Of a DNA stretch of 64,000 bases, positions 8,867 through 17,601 are shown piece by piece (positions within the stretch are counted from its first letter, which is position 1; every line of letters begins with the position of its first letter). A program made the position numbers and the translations under genes. The notes beneath the pieces are model-generated. The model had not been told where the DNA came from, did no database searches, and saw only the letters and a list, made by a program, of their open reading frames with translations. The DNA is taken from the NCBI RefSeq assembly GCF_026684035.1, contig NZ_CP113361.1, positions 806,001-870,000 of the forward strand, read 5' to 3'. The stretch is from Methanogenium organophilum (GTDB taxonomy: Archaea > Halobacteriota > Methanomicrobia > Methanomicrobiales > Methanomicrobiaceae).

Positions 8867-9672
8867 GCAATGCTCAAATCGCAGATCTCATAGGAAAGAC
8901 CCACACCCTCAAGCCGTTTTAGGAAACCGGTGAACTCTTCATCAACGATGACCATCGCACAGTTGATGCCATGGAATGCTGCCTCAACAACACCTTCGCG
9001 GGCCCCAAAGAAGGCATCTTCAGTTACCCCGACACTCTTCAGGAGCACCTTTGCTTCAAGGCCGACTGCACCGATATAATCCATATCTTCAAGAGCGTCA
9101 AGCAAACGGTCAGGAGAGACACTGCGTGACCCTCCCCGCTGGATACGCGGCACCTTACAGACACGAACAGCACCCTCTTCGAGGGTGATGATACCGGAGA
9201 GTTTTGCTACTCCAACATCTTCGCCGGGTTTTGCAGCATCCGTTACCTCACCCATCGCAGTCTGCTCGCTTTTTGCTGCATACAAAAGACCGCCCTTCAT
9301 AAAGACACCAACCGTGTCTCCTTTTGCAAGGGGCTCTTTTGCTATCGCAGTCCATACTGATACCTCCTGAATGACATCGGTTGTGACATACTTCAGGTAA
9401 TTATCAAGTGTTTCAGCAGTATTCGTTACCCACTCCACACCCTTCTTTGTGACATTGTACCGGCCCCTGCCGTTTGAATTCACAAATCCGTCATCCACCA
9501 TTTCACGGATATATTCGCTGACTGCCTGTGGAGTAACACCCATCTTTGCGGCAATTTCCTGCTGGCGTACAGAGGGTTGGTGAGCGGCAATCTCCACTAA
9601 GATCTGAAAGCGGGTTGCCTCGCGTTTGCTTTTTAGCACAGTATGATCCGGATCATCACTGTGATTCTTCAA
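8863..9672 (-). CDS. HTH (MarR-like) protein with conserved archaeal C-terminal domain
   Basis: 269 residues. The N-terminus is a winged helix (about residues 18-85) with the recognition helix in GVTPQAVSEYIREMVDDGFV. The remaining 180 residues form a soluble alpha/beta domain that I recognise only as an archaeal conserved region. It includes a GDTVGVFMKGGLLYA segment and GINCAMVIVDEEF near the end. It sits between another HTH protein (17-nt overlap) and the helicase (4-nt overlap). It could be a regulator of the operon or a helicase partner; nothing in the sequence decides between these. Confidence 0.75.
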   Translation of the reverse strand: MKNHSDDPDHTVLKSKREATRFQILVEIAAHQPSVRQQEIAAKMGVTPQAVSEYIREMVDDGFVNSNGRGRYNVTKKGVEWVTNTAETLDNYLKYVTTDVIQEVSVWTAIAKEPLAKGDTVGVFMKGGLLYAAKSEQTAMGEVTDAAKPGEDVGVAKLSGIITLEEGAVRVCKVPRIQRGGSRSVSPDRLLDALEDMDYIGAVGLEAKVLLKSVGVTEDAFFGAREGVVEAAFHGINCAMVIVDEEFTGFLKRLEGVGLSYEICDLSIA

Positions 9673-10222
9673 GCAGTACCAGCCCCTGGCCCTTCACATC
9701 AAGATTTGGCATCCGTTTTGCAAGGCCCTTGATGTAAACCGGACTCACTTTGTATTTGCGTGCGAGGTCATTGTATGACGTTGAACCTGACCGCACATCC
9801 TGTTCAAGGTTGTCCACCATGCTTCGCAATTCTTCATCTGTTGATGTCGAAATGTAGAGCAGATCTCCAAGGTCCTCCATGGAGCACTGGAATCCTGCCC
9901 GGAAACGACTGTATGTTGTTTTATATTCTTTAGAGGGCCGCTCCCCCGGTTGCGGCATCCGCCACTGTTCCTCAATCAGATTCCCTTTCTTCAGAAGTGC
10001 GAGGCATTCTGCTATGCAGTCGGTGCCTATTTCGTCACATATCTCTGCTTCGGTCATCCATTGTTTTGAAAGGAGGTCATAGGCTTTCTTGAATTTTGAG
10101 TTGTTAAATGTAACAATGAGAGGAACGATTTCGAGGGGATCATTAATGATTCTGTTATGCCCTGTCAACGTAAAAACCCATGTAATATAAGACGTATAAA
10201 ACAATAAAGATTCTCTAGACAT
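9656..10222 (-). CDS. ArsR-like winged-helix transcription regulator
   Basis: About 188 residues in the longest frame. LSKQWMTEAEICDEIGTDCIAECLALLKKGNLIEEQWR is read as a winged-helix DNA-binding domain (given here in part: TEAEICDEIG to KKGNLIEEQ). A second small helical motif, SYNDLARKYKVSPVYIKGL, near the C-terminus may be another HTH. The start is doubtful: the ATG at 10222 is only 5 nt from the divergent hypF ATG, and the first 30 codons overlap promoter-like sequence, so a TTG near 10168 is plausible. It heads the operon with the second HTH protein and the helicase. Confidence 0.7.
   Translation of the reverse strand: MSRESLLFYTSYITWVFTLTGHNRIINDPLEIVPLIVTFNNSKFKKAYDLLSKQWMTEAEICDEIGTDCIAECLALLKKGNLIEEQWRMPQPGERPSKEYKTTYSRFRAGFQCSMEDLGDLLYISTSTDEELRSMVDNLEQDVRSGSTSYNDLARKYKVSPVYIKGLAKRMPNLDVKGQGLVLLEESQ
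10193..10202 (+). promoter_or_regulatory. hypF TATA box
   Basis: CGTATAAAAC is centred about 30 nt before the hypF ATG, giving an almost leaderless transcript. The same AT-rich stretch lies inside the extended frame of the divergent ArsR-like gene. Confidence 0.5.
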
Positions 10223-10227
10223 AAAAT

Positions 10228-12441
10228 ATGCAAATCAAAGGGAAAATATCAATTAAAGGTATCGTTCAGGGGGTAGGATTTCGTCCCTTTGTCTATAAAA
10301 CCGCTCAAGACCTCGGAATGCACGGCACTGTCCGCAACCTTGGGAGTGAGGTGCGGGTGCATGCAGAAGGAACCAACTTTGAAGAATTTGTGCGTCGCCT
10401 CTCCTCCGGCACTCCCCTCTCCCGCATCGACTCTGTTACCGTGACCGATTCAGATGAACCCGTCCCGGCAGAATTTGTCATCCTCGAGAGTGCGGCCGGC
10501 ACCCTGTCCGGCTTCATTCCGGCAGACGTGGCCACCTGCGACGAGTGCATCAAAGACATCTTTACCCGCGGCGGCCGGTACGAGGGCTACTGGGCCACCT
10601 CCTGCGTGAACTGCGGCCCCCGCTACAGTATCATCTGCGCCCTCCCCTATGATCGGGAACGCACGCGCATGGACGCATTCCCTATGTGCGGGGCATGCGA
10701 AGGCGAGTACACCGACCCGGCATCCCGCCGCCATCATGCACAGACCATTGCCTGTGCCGACTGCGGGCCGAAACTCTCTCTTTTGCACCCCGACGGCACC
10801 ACCGTTCCGGGCGAACCCCTCCATACCGCCGCATCCCTCCTGGACAATGGTGCCGTTGTTGCCATCCGCGGCCTGGGCGGATTTCATATTGCCTGCACCG
10901 CTGAAGCGGCAGGACGACTGAAGGGAGCCCTCGGGCGTCCCGAACAGCCGCTCGCCGTGATGGCCACCGCAGATGAAATCCGCCGGGTGGCCCGGATATC
11001 CCCGGCGGAATGGGAACTACTCAACGGCCCCGCTCATCCCATCGTCGTTCTCCCGAAAAAAAACCCACAGGCCCTGAATGACATATCCAAACTCCATACC
11101 ATCGGTTGCATGCTCCCCTATACTGCCCTTCACCATCTGCTCTTCGCACATCTCACCAATCCAATGCTTGTGATGACGAGCGCCAATGCACCGGGATACC
11201 CCATGATCACCGATACCCGCGAGGCATGCGAGAGACTCGGCGGGCATGTGGACTACATCCTCACCCACAACCGGGTCATCCAGAACCGGTGCGACGACTC
11301 GGTGGTGCGCGACGGTAAGATCATCCGCCTCTCCCGCGGCCTTGCACCAAAACGTGAGCGCTGCGACCTGGGAGATGCCTGCATCCTTGGCACCGGCCCG
11401 GAACTCAATGCAAACATCTCCATCTACCAGGGCGGTTTCTGCGTTACATCACCCCATGTAGGCAATGTACGCAACCCACCCACTCTTGCATACCTGAAAG
11501 AGACCGTTGAACGAACTGCGCACCTTCTGGGTGCCGGATTCGATGTGATCGCACACGACCTGCACCCACAGTTCCTCTCCACCCGGTATGCACAGGAGCT
11601 TGCAGAGGAAACAGGAGCCACCCTGGTGCCGGTGCAGCACCACAAGGCACACATCGCCGCTGCGAATCCCGGTCCATGTATCGGCATCGCCATAGACGGA
11701 GTCGGATACGGCGAAGACGGGACAGTCTGGGGAGGAGAGGTATTTGCAGGCGCCGTCCCGGACTTCACCCGTGTCGGCCACCTGGAACCGGTGATGATGC
11801 CGGGAGGAGACCTTGCCACCAGGTATCCGGAGCGTATGCTCTACGGCATCCTCCCCGAAGAAGAAACCGCAGACCTTCTCGCATCCCGCGGATGGGATGC
11901 GACCACCTTAGGTGTCCTTCAAAAACAGGTAGAACGGCAGTTCAATATCACCATTTCGTCAAGCACCGGCAGGGTTCTCGATGCGGCAGCAGCACTCCTC
12001 GGTGTCTGTCGGGAACGGACCTTTGACGGAGAACCGGCACAGGTGCTTGAGACCACGGCTATACCGGGCACTGCCTCTCTCTGGGAGCGTGAATTTATTC
12101 AGGAGCAGGGAAGAACCATCCTCTCCACCTCCGCTCTGCTCAGGGAGGCATTCTCCCGGATGAAAACAGAACAGACTGCAGACATCGCAGCATCTTTCCA
12201 GCAGACTCTTGCAACAGGCATCGCCGAGATAGCAGTGATGGCTGCCGAAGAAAGACAGTATAAAAAGATTGCCCTGAGTGGCGGCGTGGCATATAACCAG
12301 GCAATCGAGTCTGCCATCCGCAAAACGGTTGTGGCATCAGGCCATGAATATATTCTCAATACCGATTATCCTCTCGGGGATGGGTGCATATCATACGGGC
12401 AGTGTGTTTGGGCAGGCACCACCCTGAAACAGGGAAAATAA
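10228..12441 (+). CDS. hypF: [NiFe]-hydrogenase maturation carbamoyltransferase HypF
   Basis: 737 residues. Domains in order: acylphosphatase (residues 1-90, VQGVGFRPFVYK), paired zinc fingers (C104/C107 with C126/C129, and C154/C157 with C176/C179), a YrdC-like domain (about 190-380) and a Kae1-like C-terminal domain with HHKAH near residue 473 and SGGVAYNQ near 690. HypF makes carbamoyl-AMP and transfers the carbamoyl group to HypE, the source of the cyanide ligands of the NiFe site. It stands alone, divergent from the HTH-helicase operon; hypB lies 42 kb away. Methanogens need it for F420-reducing, F420-non-reducing and Ech-type hydrogenases. Confidence 0.97.
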   Translation: MQIKGKISIKGIVQGVGFRPFVYKTAQDLGMHGTVRNLGSEVRVHAEGTNFEEFVRRLSSGTPLSRIDSVTVTDSDEPVPAEFVILESAAGTLSGFIPADVATCDECIKDIFTRGGRYEGYWATSCVNCGPRYSIICALPYDRERTRMDAFPMCGACEGEYTDPASRRHHAQTIACADCGPKLSLLHPDGTTVPGEPLHTAASLLDNGAVVAIRGLGGFHIACTAEAAGRLKGALGRPEQPLAVMATADEIRRVARISPAEWELLNGPAHPIVVLPKKNPQALNDISKLHTIGCMLPYTALHHLLFAHLTNPMLVMTSANAPGYPMITDTREACERLGGHVDYILTHNRVIQNRCDDSVVRDGKIIRLSRGLAPKRERCDLGDACILGTGPELNANISIYQGGFCVTSPHVGNVRNPPTLAYLKETVERTAHLLGAGFDVIAHDLHPQFLSTRYAQELAEETGATLVPVQHHKAHIAAANPGPCIGIAIDGVGYGEDGTVWGGEVFAGAVPDFTRVGHLEPVMMPGGDLATRYPERMLYGILPEEETADLLASRGWDATTLGVLQKQVERQFNITISSSTGRVLDAAAALLGVCRERTFDGEPAQVLETTAIPGTASLWEREFIQEQGRTILSTSALLREAFSRMKTEQTADIAASFQQTLATGIAEIAVMAAEERQYKKIALSGGVAYNQAIESAIRKTVVASGHEYILNTDYPLGDGCISYGQCVWAGTTLKQGK

Positions 12442-12464
12442 TTGAATTGAAAGGGTTTAAGGAG

Positions 12465-12860
12465 TCAATTTCTGATTTCAAGCACGCGTTCAAGAATATT
12501 ACGGAGGTTGACAGAACGATAGGGTTTCTTCAGTACTCCTAAAAATCCCTGGCAATACAGGTCATCGTAGCTCTTTTCCGAGATTAAACCGCTCGTTACA
12601 ATGGCACGCACTTCCGGATCAATAGCCTTCAGCTTGCCAATTGCCTCCGTTGCACCCATCCCCTCAGGAACAGTAATATCCATAATCACTGCATCATACG
12701 GATTTCCCGCATCAAATTCCCTGCGGTATTCCTCAACGGCAGTCTCGCCGTCCGGAGTTGCCATCGGAGAGTACCCCATCTTTTCAAGAAGGATGCAGGT
12801 AATCGTTCGGATATTCTCCTCATCATCCATTACGAGGATTTTTCCATTTTTCTCTTTCAT
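12465..12860 (-). CDS. Stand-alone response regulator receiver protein
   Basis: 131 residues, a single CheY-like domain with no output domain. Acidic pocket DDE (12-14), phospho-acceptor D61 in AVIMDITVPEGMG, the TSG switch and KKPY lysine are all present. It should be phosphorylated by a histidine kinase in trans; the only kinase gene in this window, at 46.4-48.6 kb, is far away. Promoter-like sequence with repeated TGCATATCA elements lies upstream (12948-12994). Confidence 0.9.
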   Translation of the reverse strand: MKEKNGKILVMDDEENIRTITCILLEKMGYSPMATPDGETAVEEYRREFDAGNPYDAVIMDITVPEGMGATEAIGKLKAIDPEVRAIVTSGLISEKSYDDLYCQGFLGVLKKPYRSVNLRNILERVLEIRN

Positions 12861-12947
12861 ACCCCTTTCATTCCACCCGTTATATTGGCAGATCCATTTT
12901 CATGGATATCTGCGCCGGCCATCACACACGAATACGACATGCTCTAT

Positions 12948-12994
12948 TGCATATCAGATTCGTTCACAAAATATGCATATCAAACATATAAAGG
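12948..12994 (-). promoter_or_regulatory. Receiver-gene promoter with two direct repeats
   Basis: TGCATATCA occurs at 12948-12956 and 12974-12982 (26-nt spacing, so not quite on the same helix face). Minus-strand TATA CTTTATATG lies at about 12986-12994. The repeats would fall between TATA and transcription start or just after it, a place typical of archaeal repressor sites. Confidence 0.4.
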
Positions 12995-13097
12995 TTTCCA
13001 CAATGTGGAGCCACGGCCAGAGAAGATATAACCCAGAACAATCATCCCCACCCCATAACCCATAAAAAGGGATGTCATGACGCAGCACCCGGACAGT

Positions 13098-14372
13098 TTA
13101 TCCAACAAACCAGATGAGAACCGCCGCACCAAGGAGAATCAGCGCACCCCCACCAGCCCGCCGGAGTGCCTGCCGGGATTCCAGCCGCATCACCGACATA
13201 CGTTCCGGAGAAAACCCGGCAACAGCAGCAGCGATTATCACGACAAGCGGCAGAACAAACATAAGATTATAGAGCGCCAGGAGCCCTGCCGCCGCATAGA
13301 CATCCACACCGGAGAGCATGGCAAGGATGGCGAGATAGACACCCCCGGTGCATGGGAGTTCAATAAGGGAAACCACGACACCGGCAAGGAATGCAGACAT
13401 TATCCCCCCCCGTGCGGCAATCTGCCGGACGGAAGCGAGAAGAGAGACAGAAATATGGAAATGTCCCGGACCTGCAGCACGGAAAGAATCCACGAGCATA
13501 ATCCCCCCAAAAATAATTGCAATGAACCCCGCTGCACAGGAAAAATAGAATGAAAATCCAACAATACGCACCGCAGAAAGGACGCCAAACCCGGAGATGA
13601 AGTACATCAGATAGATGCCCACCACATACGCAGCCCCGAACCGGAGCATCTGCAGACTTCCCCCCGCCCCCACGAGGGTGAGAAGAAGAAAGATGAGAAC
13701 TGCCACCGCACAGGGATTTATGCCGTCCACGAGGCCCGCCACAATGACCACCCATACCGGTGGAAGAGCAGGTGAATATACAGCCGGAGCAGATGAAGAG
13801 AGAGAAGAAACAGCTGAAGAATTCAAAGGAGAAATCGTTGGTGAAGAAGAAGGCAAAGGAGTGACAGGCAATAGGGCAGACGCCACACCGGGAGCCGACC
13901 CTTCTTCTGTTTCAGACCCCCGCAGACAGGATGCAAGGTGATCCGGAAGATCCGCCGAGATGGCACGATACCCCTCAAAGAACATACCATCACTGAGAAA
14001 CACTGTCGGATACCTCGGATAGGAATTGCCATATGCCTCGCCATACCGGAAGAAGAGCGATTCATTCTCTGTACCCCCGGAGACACTATACGTCAGGACG
14101 CTGACCGACGGATATTCATCTGCAATAGCATCCATAACAGGCAGCGCCTTGATGCAGGCAGCACAGTGCTCGGTATAAAAAAACGCAGCAGTCAGATTAT
14201 CCCCAGAGGTTGTGTTCACCGGAAGAAAGGCACCGCCGAAACCCGGAAGAAGGCCTGCGCAGAAGAAAACAATCATTAAAACGGGGAGAAATCTCCGGCA
14301 GTCACGCCACCCTGTAATGCTGCCTCCCGCCTCAGCCATCATATCCAGTTGTTGTACCCAGGAGATAAGCAT
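13098..14372 (-). CDS. Thioredoxin-like domain fused to CcdA/DsbD-type transmembrane domain
   Basis: 424 residues. A signal or anchor helix (about 27-48) is followed by a thioredoxin-like domain with CAAC (C70, C73), then a Ser/Pro-rich linker (about 160-203), then a six-helix CcdA domain. The CcdA domain has its two redox cysteines, in DGINPCAV (C221) and in IELPCTGGVY. The arrangement predicts transfer of reducing equivalents across the membrane to an outward-facing thioredoxin domain. It follows the cupin gene by 30 nt. An alternative start is the Met at residue 11 or 12. Its partner substrates are unknown. Confidence 0.88.
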   Translation of the reverse strand: MLISWVQQLDMMAEAGGSITGWRDCRRFLPVLMIVFFCAGLLPGFGGAFLPVNTTSGDNLTAAFFYTEHCAACIKALPVMDAIADEYPSVSVLTYSVSGGTENESLFFRYGEAYGNSYPRYPTVFLSDGMFFEGYRAISADLPDHLASCLRGSETEEGSAPGVASALLPVTPLPSSSPTISPLNSSAVSSLSSSAPAVYSPALPPVWVVIVAGLVDGINPCAVAVLIFLLLTLVGAGGSLQMLRFGAAYVVGIYLMYFISGFGVLSAVRIVGFSFYFSCAAGFIAIIFGGIMLVDSFRAAGPGHFHISVSLLASVRQIAARGGIMSAFLAGVVVSLIELPCTGGVYLAILAMLSGVDVYAAAGLLALYNLMFVLPLVVIIAAAVAGFSPERMSVMRLESRQALRRAGGGALILLGAAVLIWFVG

Positions 14373-14402
14373 GGCGATAACGGGCCGTCATCAAAACAGG
14401 AT

Positions 14403-14774
14403 TCAGCCCACCCGTTCGTCACCGTCTGCCACCCACATCGGGTCAACGATTGCGAGAAATATGAGGCGCTCCACACCGGTATTTTCAATATACTGCACCG
14501 CACCCACTGGAATATACACCGCCTGACCGGCACACACGGGTTCCGTTTCACCCCCGATATGCATCACACCCGTGCCTGAAAGGATATAGTACACCTCATG
14601 AGACCCAGTGAGACGATGTGAATACGACACCTCTCCCGGCTCCAGATACGCATGGGCAAGGCTGAACCGGACACCAACACCACCAGAGAAATGAGAGGGG
14701 TGCAGGAGTTCACAGAGATGAGTCCCGTCCCGCGCATCAGTGACCGGGCATTCAGCCAGATCCCGGATGATCAC
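14403..14774 (-). CDS. Small cupin-domain protein
   Basis: 123 residues, a single cupin fold. Metal ligands come from motif 1, SHRLTGSHEVYYILSGTG, and motif 2, PVCAGQAVYIPVGAVQYIEN, in which the usual second-motif His appears to be replaced by Gln (VQYIEN). It overlaps the upstream DUF6159 gene by 4 nt. Cupins of this size are often sugar isomerases, mannose-6-phosphate isomerase-like proteins or ligand sensors; the substrate cannot be named. Confidence 0.82.
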   Translation of the reverse strand: MIIRDLAECPVTDARDGTHLCELLHPSHFSGGVGVRFSLAHAYLEPGEVSYSHRLTGSHEVYYILSGTGVMHIGGETEPVCAGQAVYIPVGAVQYIENTGVERLIFLAIVDPMWVADGDERVG

Positions 14775-15607
14775 CGGAGCGACCCCTTTGGCACAAAGGC
14801 ATCCTCAACAAGGGACCGATCAATCGCATCCGGCACCACTCCGGTCGTTGCATACCGATACATAATGGCAACAAATATGCCCTGGAGTGCACCGTAGAGG
14901 ACAGCAGATACCACCCAGAGGAGGAGCGCCACCCCGATAATTCCGACACCAACCTCAAATGAACCGGCCATGGCGGCAACCAAACCCACAAGCAGCAGAA
15001 GAACCGCAGGGATAAAGATCAGGCCCAGCGAGAATGAACCCACAACGGTCTCGCCCCAGGTTGATCTGAAGAGTTTCCATGACCGCTGGATCGCAGCAAG
15101 ACCACCCACATCATCCACCACGATCACCGGAATCACAAAGAATGTTGCAAGTGACCAGGCCGCACCGAGAAGGGCAGATGCAAGTGATGCGAGAAGATTG
15201 TCCCCGTCACCGCGGATGAGGCGCAGGATGAGACCCACCGTTGCTGCAATAAGCGTCCACGAGAGTATTTTTCCGATACGTGCGGAGGCCGCATGAATGC
15301 CATCCATAAACGTCGGATCCCTGCCATCCAGACGAATCAGAGCACAGCTTACGAGGGCCGTGTTGAAGTAGATGACAATGAAGTAACTCACGACATAGAA
15401 AAGGAACAGAAGGACATACAGGAGAAACGACCCACCCGCATATGATTCAGAGAGAATACCTGAGAAGGCAAGCGGCAGAAGAAACGTTGCAACTACAAGG
15501 AGAGTGACAATCCCCGAGAGAATGGGAAAGAGTATCATCTCCCGGTCTTTTTTGAGTATACCAAAGGTTTCCTGAAATAACCGAAACCCACGACTGATAC
15601 GTGACAT
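14771..15607 (-). CDS. DUF6159-family multi-spanning membrane protein
   Basis: 278 residues with six or so membrane segments. Its start (SRISRGFRLFQETFGILKKD) and the repeated glycine-rich spans fit the archaeal and bacterial DUF6159 family, of unknown role. It is the first gene of a three-gene operon with the cupin protein and the Trx-CcdA protein. The family call is from pattern memory. Confidence 0.65.
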   Translation of the reverse strand: MSRISRGFRLFQETFGILKKDREMILFPILSGIVTLLVVATFLLPLAFSGILSESYAGGSFLLYVLLFLFYVVSYFIVIYFNTALVSCALIRLDGRDPTFMDGIHAASARIGKILSWTLIAATVGLILRLIRGDGDNLLASLASALLGAAWSLATFFVIPVIVVDDVGGLAAIQRSWKLFRSTWGETVVGSFSLGLIFIPAVLLLLVGLVAAMAGSFEVGVGIIGVALLLWVVSAVLYGALQGIFVAIMYRYATTGVVPDAIDRSLVEDAFVPKGSLR

Positions 15608-15703
15608 AAATAAGCATCAGACGTCAGAACATAAATGAATCACGATATTTGCCCGAGAATAATGAGCAGGCAGGAAAAAGAACCAGAAACAACTGTTGAA
15701 GCG

Positions 15704-15717
15704 AAAAGAAAAAAAGG
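15704..15717 (-). terminator. T-rich terminator of the ribosomal stalk operon
   Basis: On the minus strand, CCTTTTTTTCTTTT follows immediately after the rpl12 stop codon. Confidence 0.65.
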
Positions 15718-15718
15718 T

Positions 15719-16027
15719 TTAGCCGAAGAGAGCACCGAGACCGGCCATGCCGCCCTCTTCGTCCTCTGCTTCTTCTTCCTCTGCCTCTTCCTCTTCTGCA
15801 GGTGCTGCCTCAGCTGCTGCTGCCGGTGCTGCTGCTGCAACTGCCGGTGCTGCTGCTGCCTTTGCGACAGCCTCCTCAATGTCAACACCGTCGAGTGCTG
15901 CGACGAGTGCCTTTACACGGGAGTCCTCAACTTCGATGCCTGCTGCTGCCAGAACTGCGGTAACAGCGTCTTCGGTAACTTCCTTTCCTGCGTTGTGCAG
16001 GACAAGTGCTGCGTAGATGTATTCCAT
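15719..16027 (-). CDS. rpl12: Ribosomal stalk protein P1 (archaeal L12)
   Basis: 102 residues. An N-terminal dimerisation domain ([17 protein letters not shown]) is followed by an alanine-rich hinge (about 60-80) and the acidic tail ending [11 protein letters not shown] that recruits translation GTPases. Dimers bind P0, encoded 24 nt upstream. It is the last gene of the rpl11-rpl1-rplP0-rpl12 unit and is followed by a T-tract. Confidence 0.97.
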   Translation of the reverse strand: MEYIYAALVLHNAGKEVTEDAVTAVLAAAGIEVEDSRVKALVAALDGVDIEEAVAKAAAAPAVAAAAPAAAAEAAPAEEEEAEEEEAEDEEGGMAGLGALFG

Positions 16028-16051
16028 TTCGTATTCACCTCAATTGTGATA

Positions 16052-16900
16052 TTATTCAGTCATCCCTTTCAGGGCTTTTGCCTGAAGTGATGCACGTCCG
16101 ATAATCAGTTCAACAATGTCTTTCGAATATATTGCGGCCTCAACACCAAGGTTGCGGGCTTCGCCTGCAGCCTTTGCAATGATTGGCTCAATCGTCTGTG
16201 CAGTCGGATAGGCTGCGTAGACACCGAGATTGAATGCCTGCTGGGCTGCCAGAACCACATTGTTGTAATATTCAGTCTCATCGATTGCCAACGTGGACGG
16301 CTCATAGAATGTGCCATCGTAGAAGGCCACCTGAAGGCTCAGACCGACGTCAATCGGACGGATATCAAGCTTGGACAGGACATCAGCCTGCTTTGCGTTG
16401 ATCTCCTCTCCTGCTTTGACGAAGACCTTCCTCTCACGGATGACAACCTTTCCGCCTTCAATAGCAGCAGGAAGACCTGCCTGCTGGAAGACTCCGACGA
16501 TGGGGCCCGGCTTAAAGCTGGTGGGACCCTTCTCAATGACAATGTCCTCAGGGGCAATATCGCCGGGGCGTGCCACCATCTTGGTCATCGTCTGCTGGAG
16601 CTTCTTGTACAGCTGGAACGGATTGTCGTTTGTGTAAATCAGTGCACTCTGCCCGTCAATGTATGAATTGATGCCGTCAATCGGCTCACCCATGCTTCCA
16701 AAGGCGTGCTCGACGAGAGTGTTTCGCGTCATCCGCAGGACAGCCTTGCCCCTAAGGTCACGGCGCATCTCCTGCATCTGCTTTGCGGGGATACCATGCA
16801 GGTCTACAAGACCTGTGAGACGGTATTCGTTCGCAAGCGAGACAATCTGCTCAACTTCATCCTGTTTCCACTGTGGCAGGTGTGTCGTATATAATGCCAT
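16052..16900 (-). CDS. rplP0: Ribosomal stalk protein P0 (L10), short form
   Basis: 282 residues. N-terminal rRNA-binding L10 domain (about 1-105), the archaeal insertion domain (about 106-185) and the P1-binding helical spine. It ends LQAKALKGMTE, so the alanine-rich hinge and the acidic GLGALFG-type tail seen in many archaeal P0 proteins (usually 310-350 residues) are missing; P1 still has them. Its start overlaps the rpl1 stop (TAATG). Confidence 0.95.
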   Translation of the reverse strand: MALYTTHLPQWKQDEVEQIVSLANEYRLTGLVDLHGIPAKQMQEMRRDLRGKAVLRMTRNTLVEHAFGSMGEPIDGINSYIDGQSALIYTNDNPFQLYKKLQQTMTKMVARPGDIAPEDIVIEKGPTSFKPGPIVGVFQQAGLPAAIEGGKVVIRERKVFVKAGEEINAKQADVLSKLDIRPIDVGLSLQVAFYDGTFYEPSTLAIDETEYYNNVVLAAQQAFNLGVYAAYPTAQTIEPIIAKAAGEARNLGVEAAIYSKDIVELIIGRASLQAKALKGMTE

Positions 16901-17544
16901 TATATAATCCTCACTGCCGGACCCATGGATGTCTTCACATACACTGACCGGATATTCATTGCACCGCTCTCCAGTGACGCCTCAACCCTGTGCAGTACCG
17001 CATCGATGTTCTCTGCGAGCGCATCTGCATCCATACCGGCAGAACCGACCTTCACGTGGAAAGTGGTCTTGTCCTTTGTACGGAACTTGACAGATTTGCG
17101 CAGACGTTCGACCATGGGGCCGACATCCATCGTTGGCGGAACAGGGGTGGGCATCTTACCGCGGGGACCGAGACGGGTACCGAGCCAGCGACCAACAAGT
17201 GGCATGGCAGCGGTTTCTGCGAGGAAGAACCGATATTCGTCCGCAAGTCTGCGGGCTTCACGGGGTTCCCCTCCCAGACGCTCGATCTCTTCAGGTCCGA
17301 TGATGAGGTCTACACCTACGGCTTTTGCCTGAGTGGTGATATCTCCTTTCCCAAGAACACAGATCTTCTGAGGCTGACCCGTGCCATTTGGAAGAATCAT
17401 CGTCTCATCAATACGGTTTTTTGGCTGCGCCATGTCGATGTTCCGGAGATTCACTGAAATTTCAATGCTCTCCTCGAACTTCCGTTCAGGCGCGGCCTCC
17501 ATTGCCGCTTTCACGGCATCCAGAATCTGGACCCTATCAACCAT
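16900..17544 (-). CDS. rpl1: Large ribosomal subunit protein L1
   Basis: 214 residues, full length for archaeal L1. The characteristic LGPRGKMPTPVPP segment is seen near residue 126. It binds the L1 stalk of 23S rRNA, and in Methanococcus it represses its own operon by binding mRNA. Located 57 nt after rpl11 and 1-nt overlapping with rplP0. No clear L1-type mRNA target was identified by eye. Confidence 0.96.
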   Translation of the reverse strand: MVDRVQILDAVKAAMEAAPERKFEESIEISVNLRNIDMAQPKNRIDETMILPNGTGQPQKICVLGKGDITTQAKAVGVDLIIGPEEIERLGGEPREARRLADEYRFFLAETAAMPLVGRWLGTRLGPRGKMPTPVPPTMDVGPMVERLRKSVKFRTKDKTTFHVKVGSAGMDADALAENIDAVLHRVEASLESGAMNIRSVYVKTSMGPAVRII

Positions 17545-17601
17545 TCATTTCCTCCATAGTTCAACGACCCGTAATACGGATCTTCTATAGGTTTTCATAG
17601 T

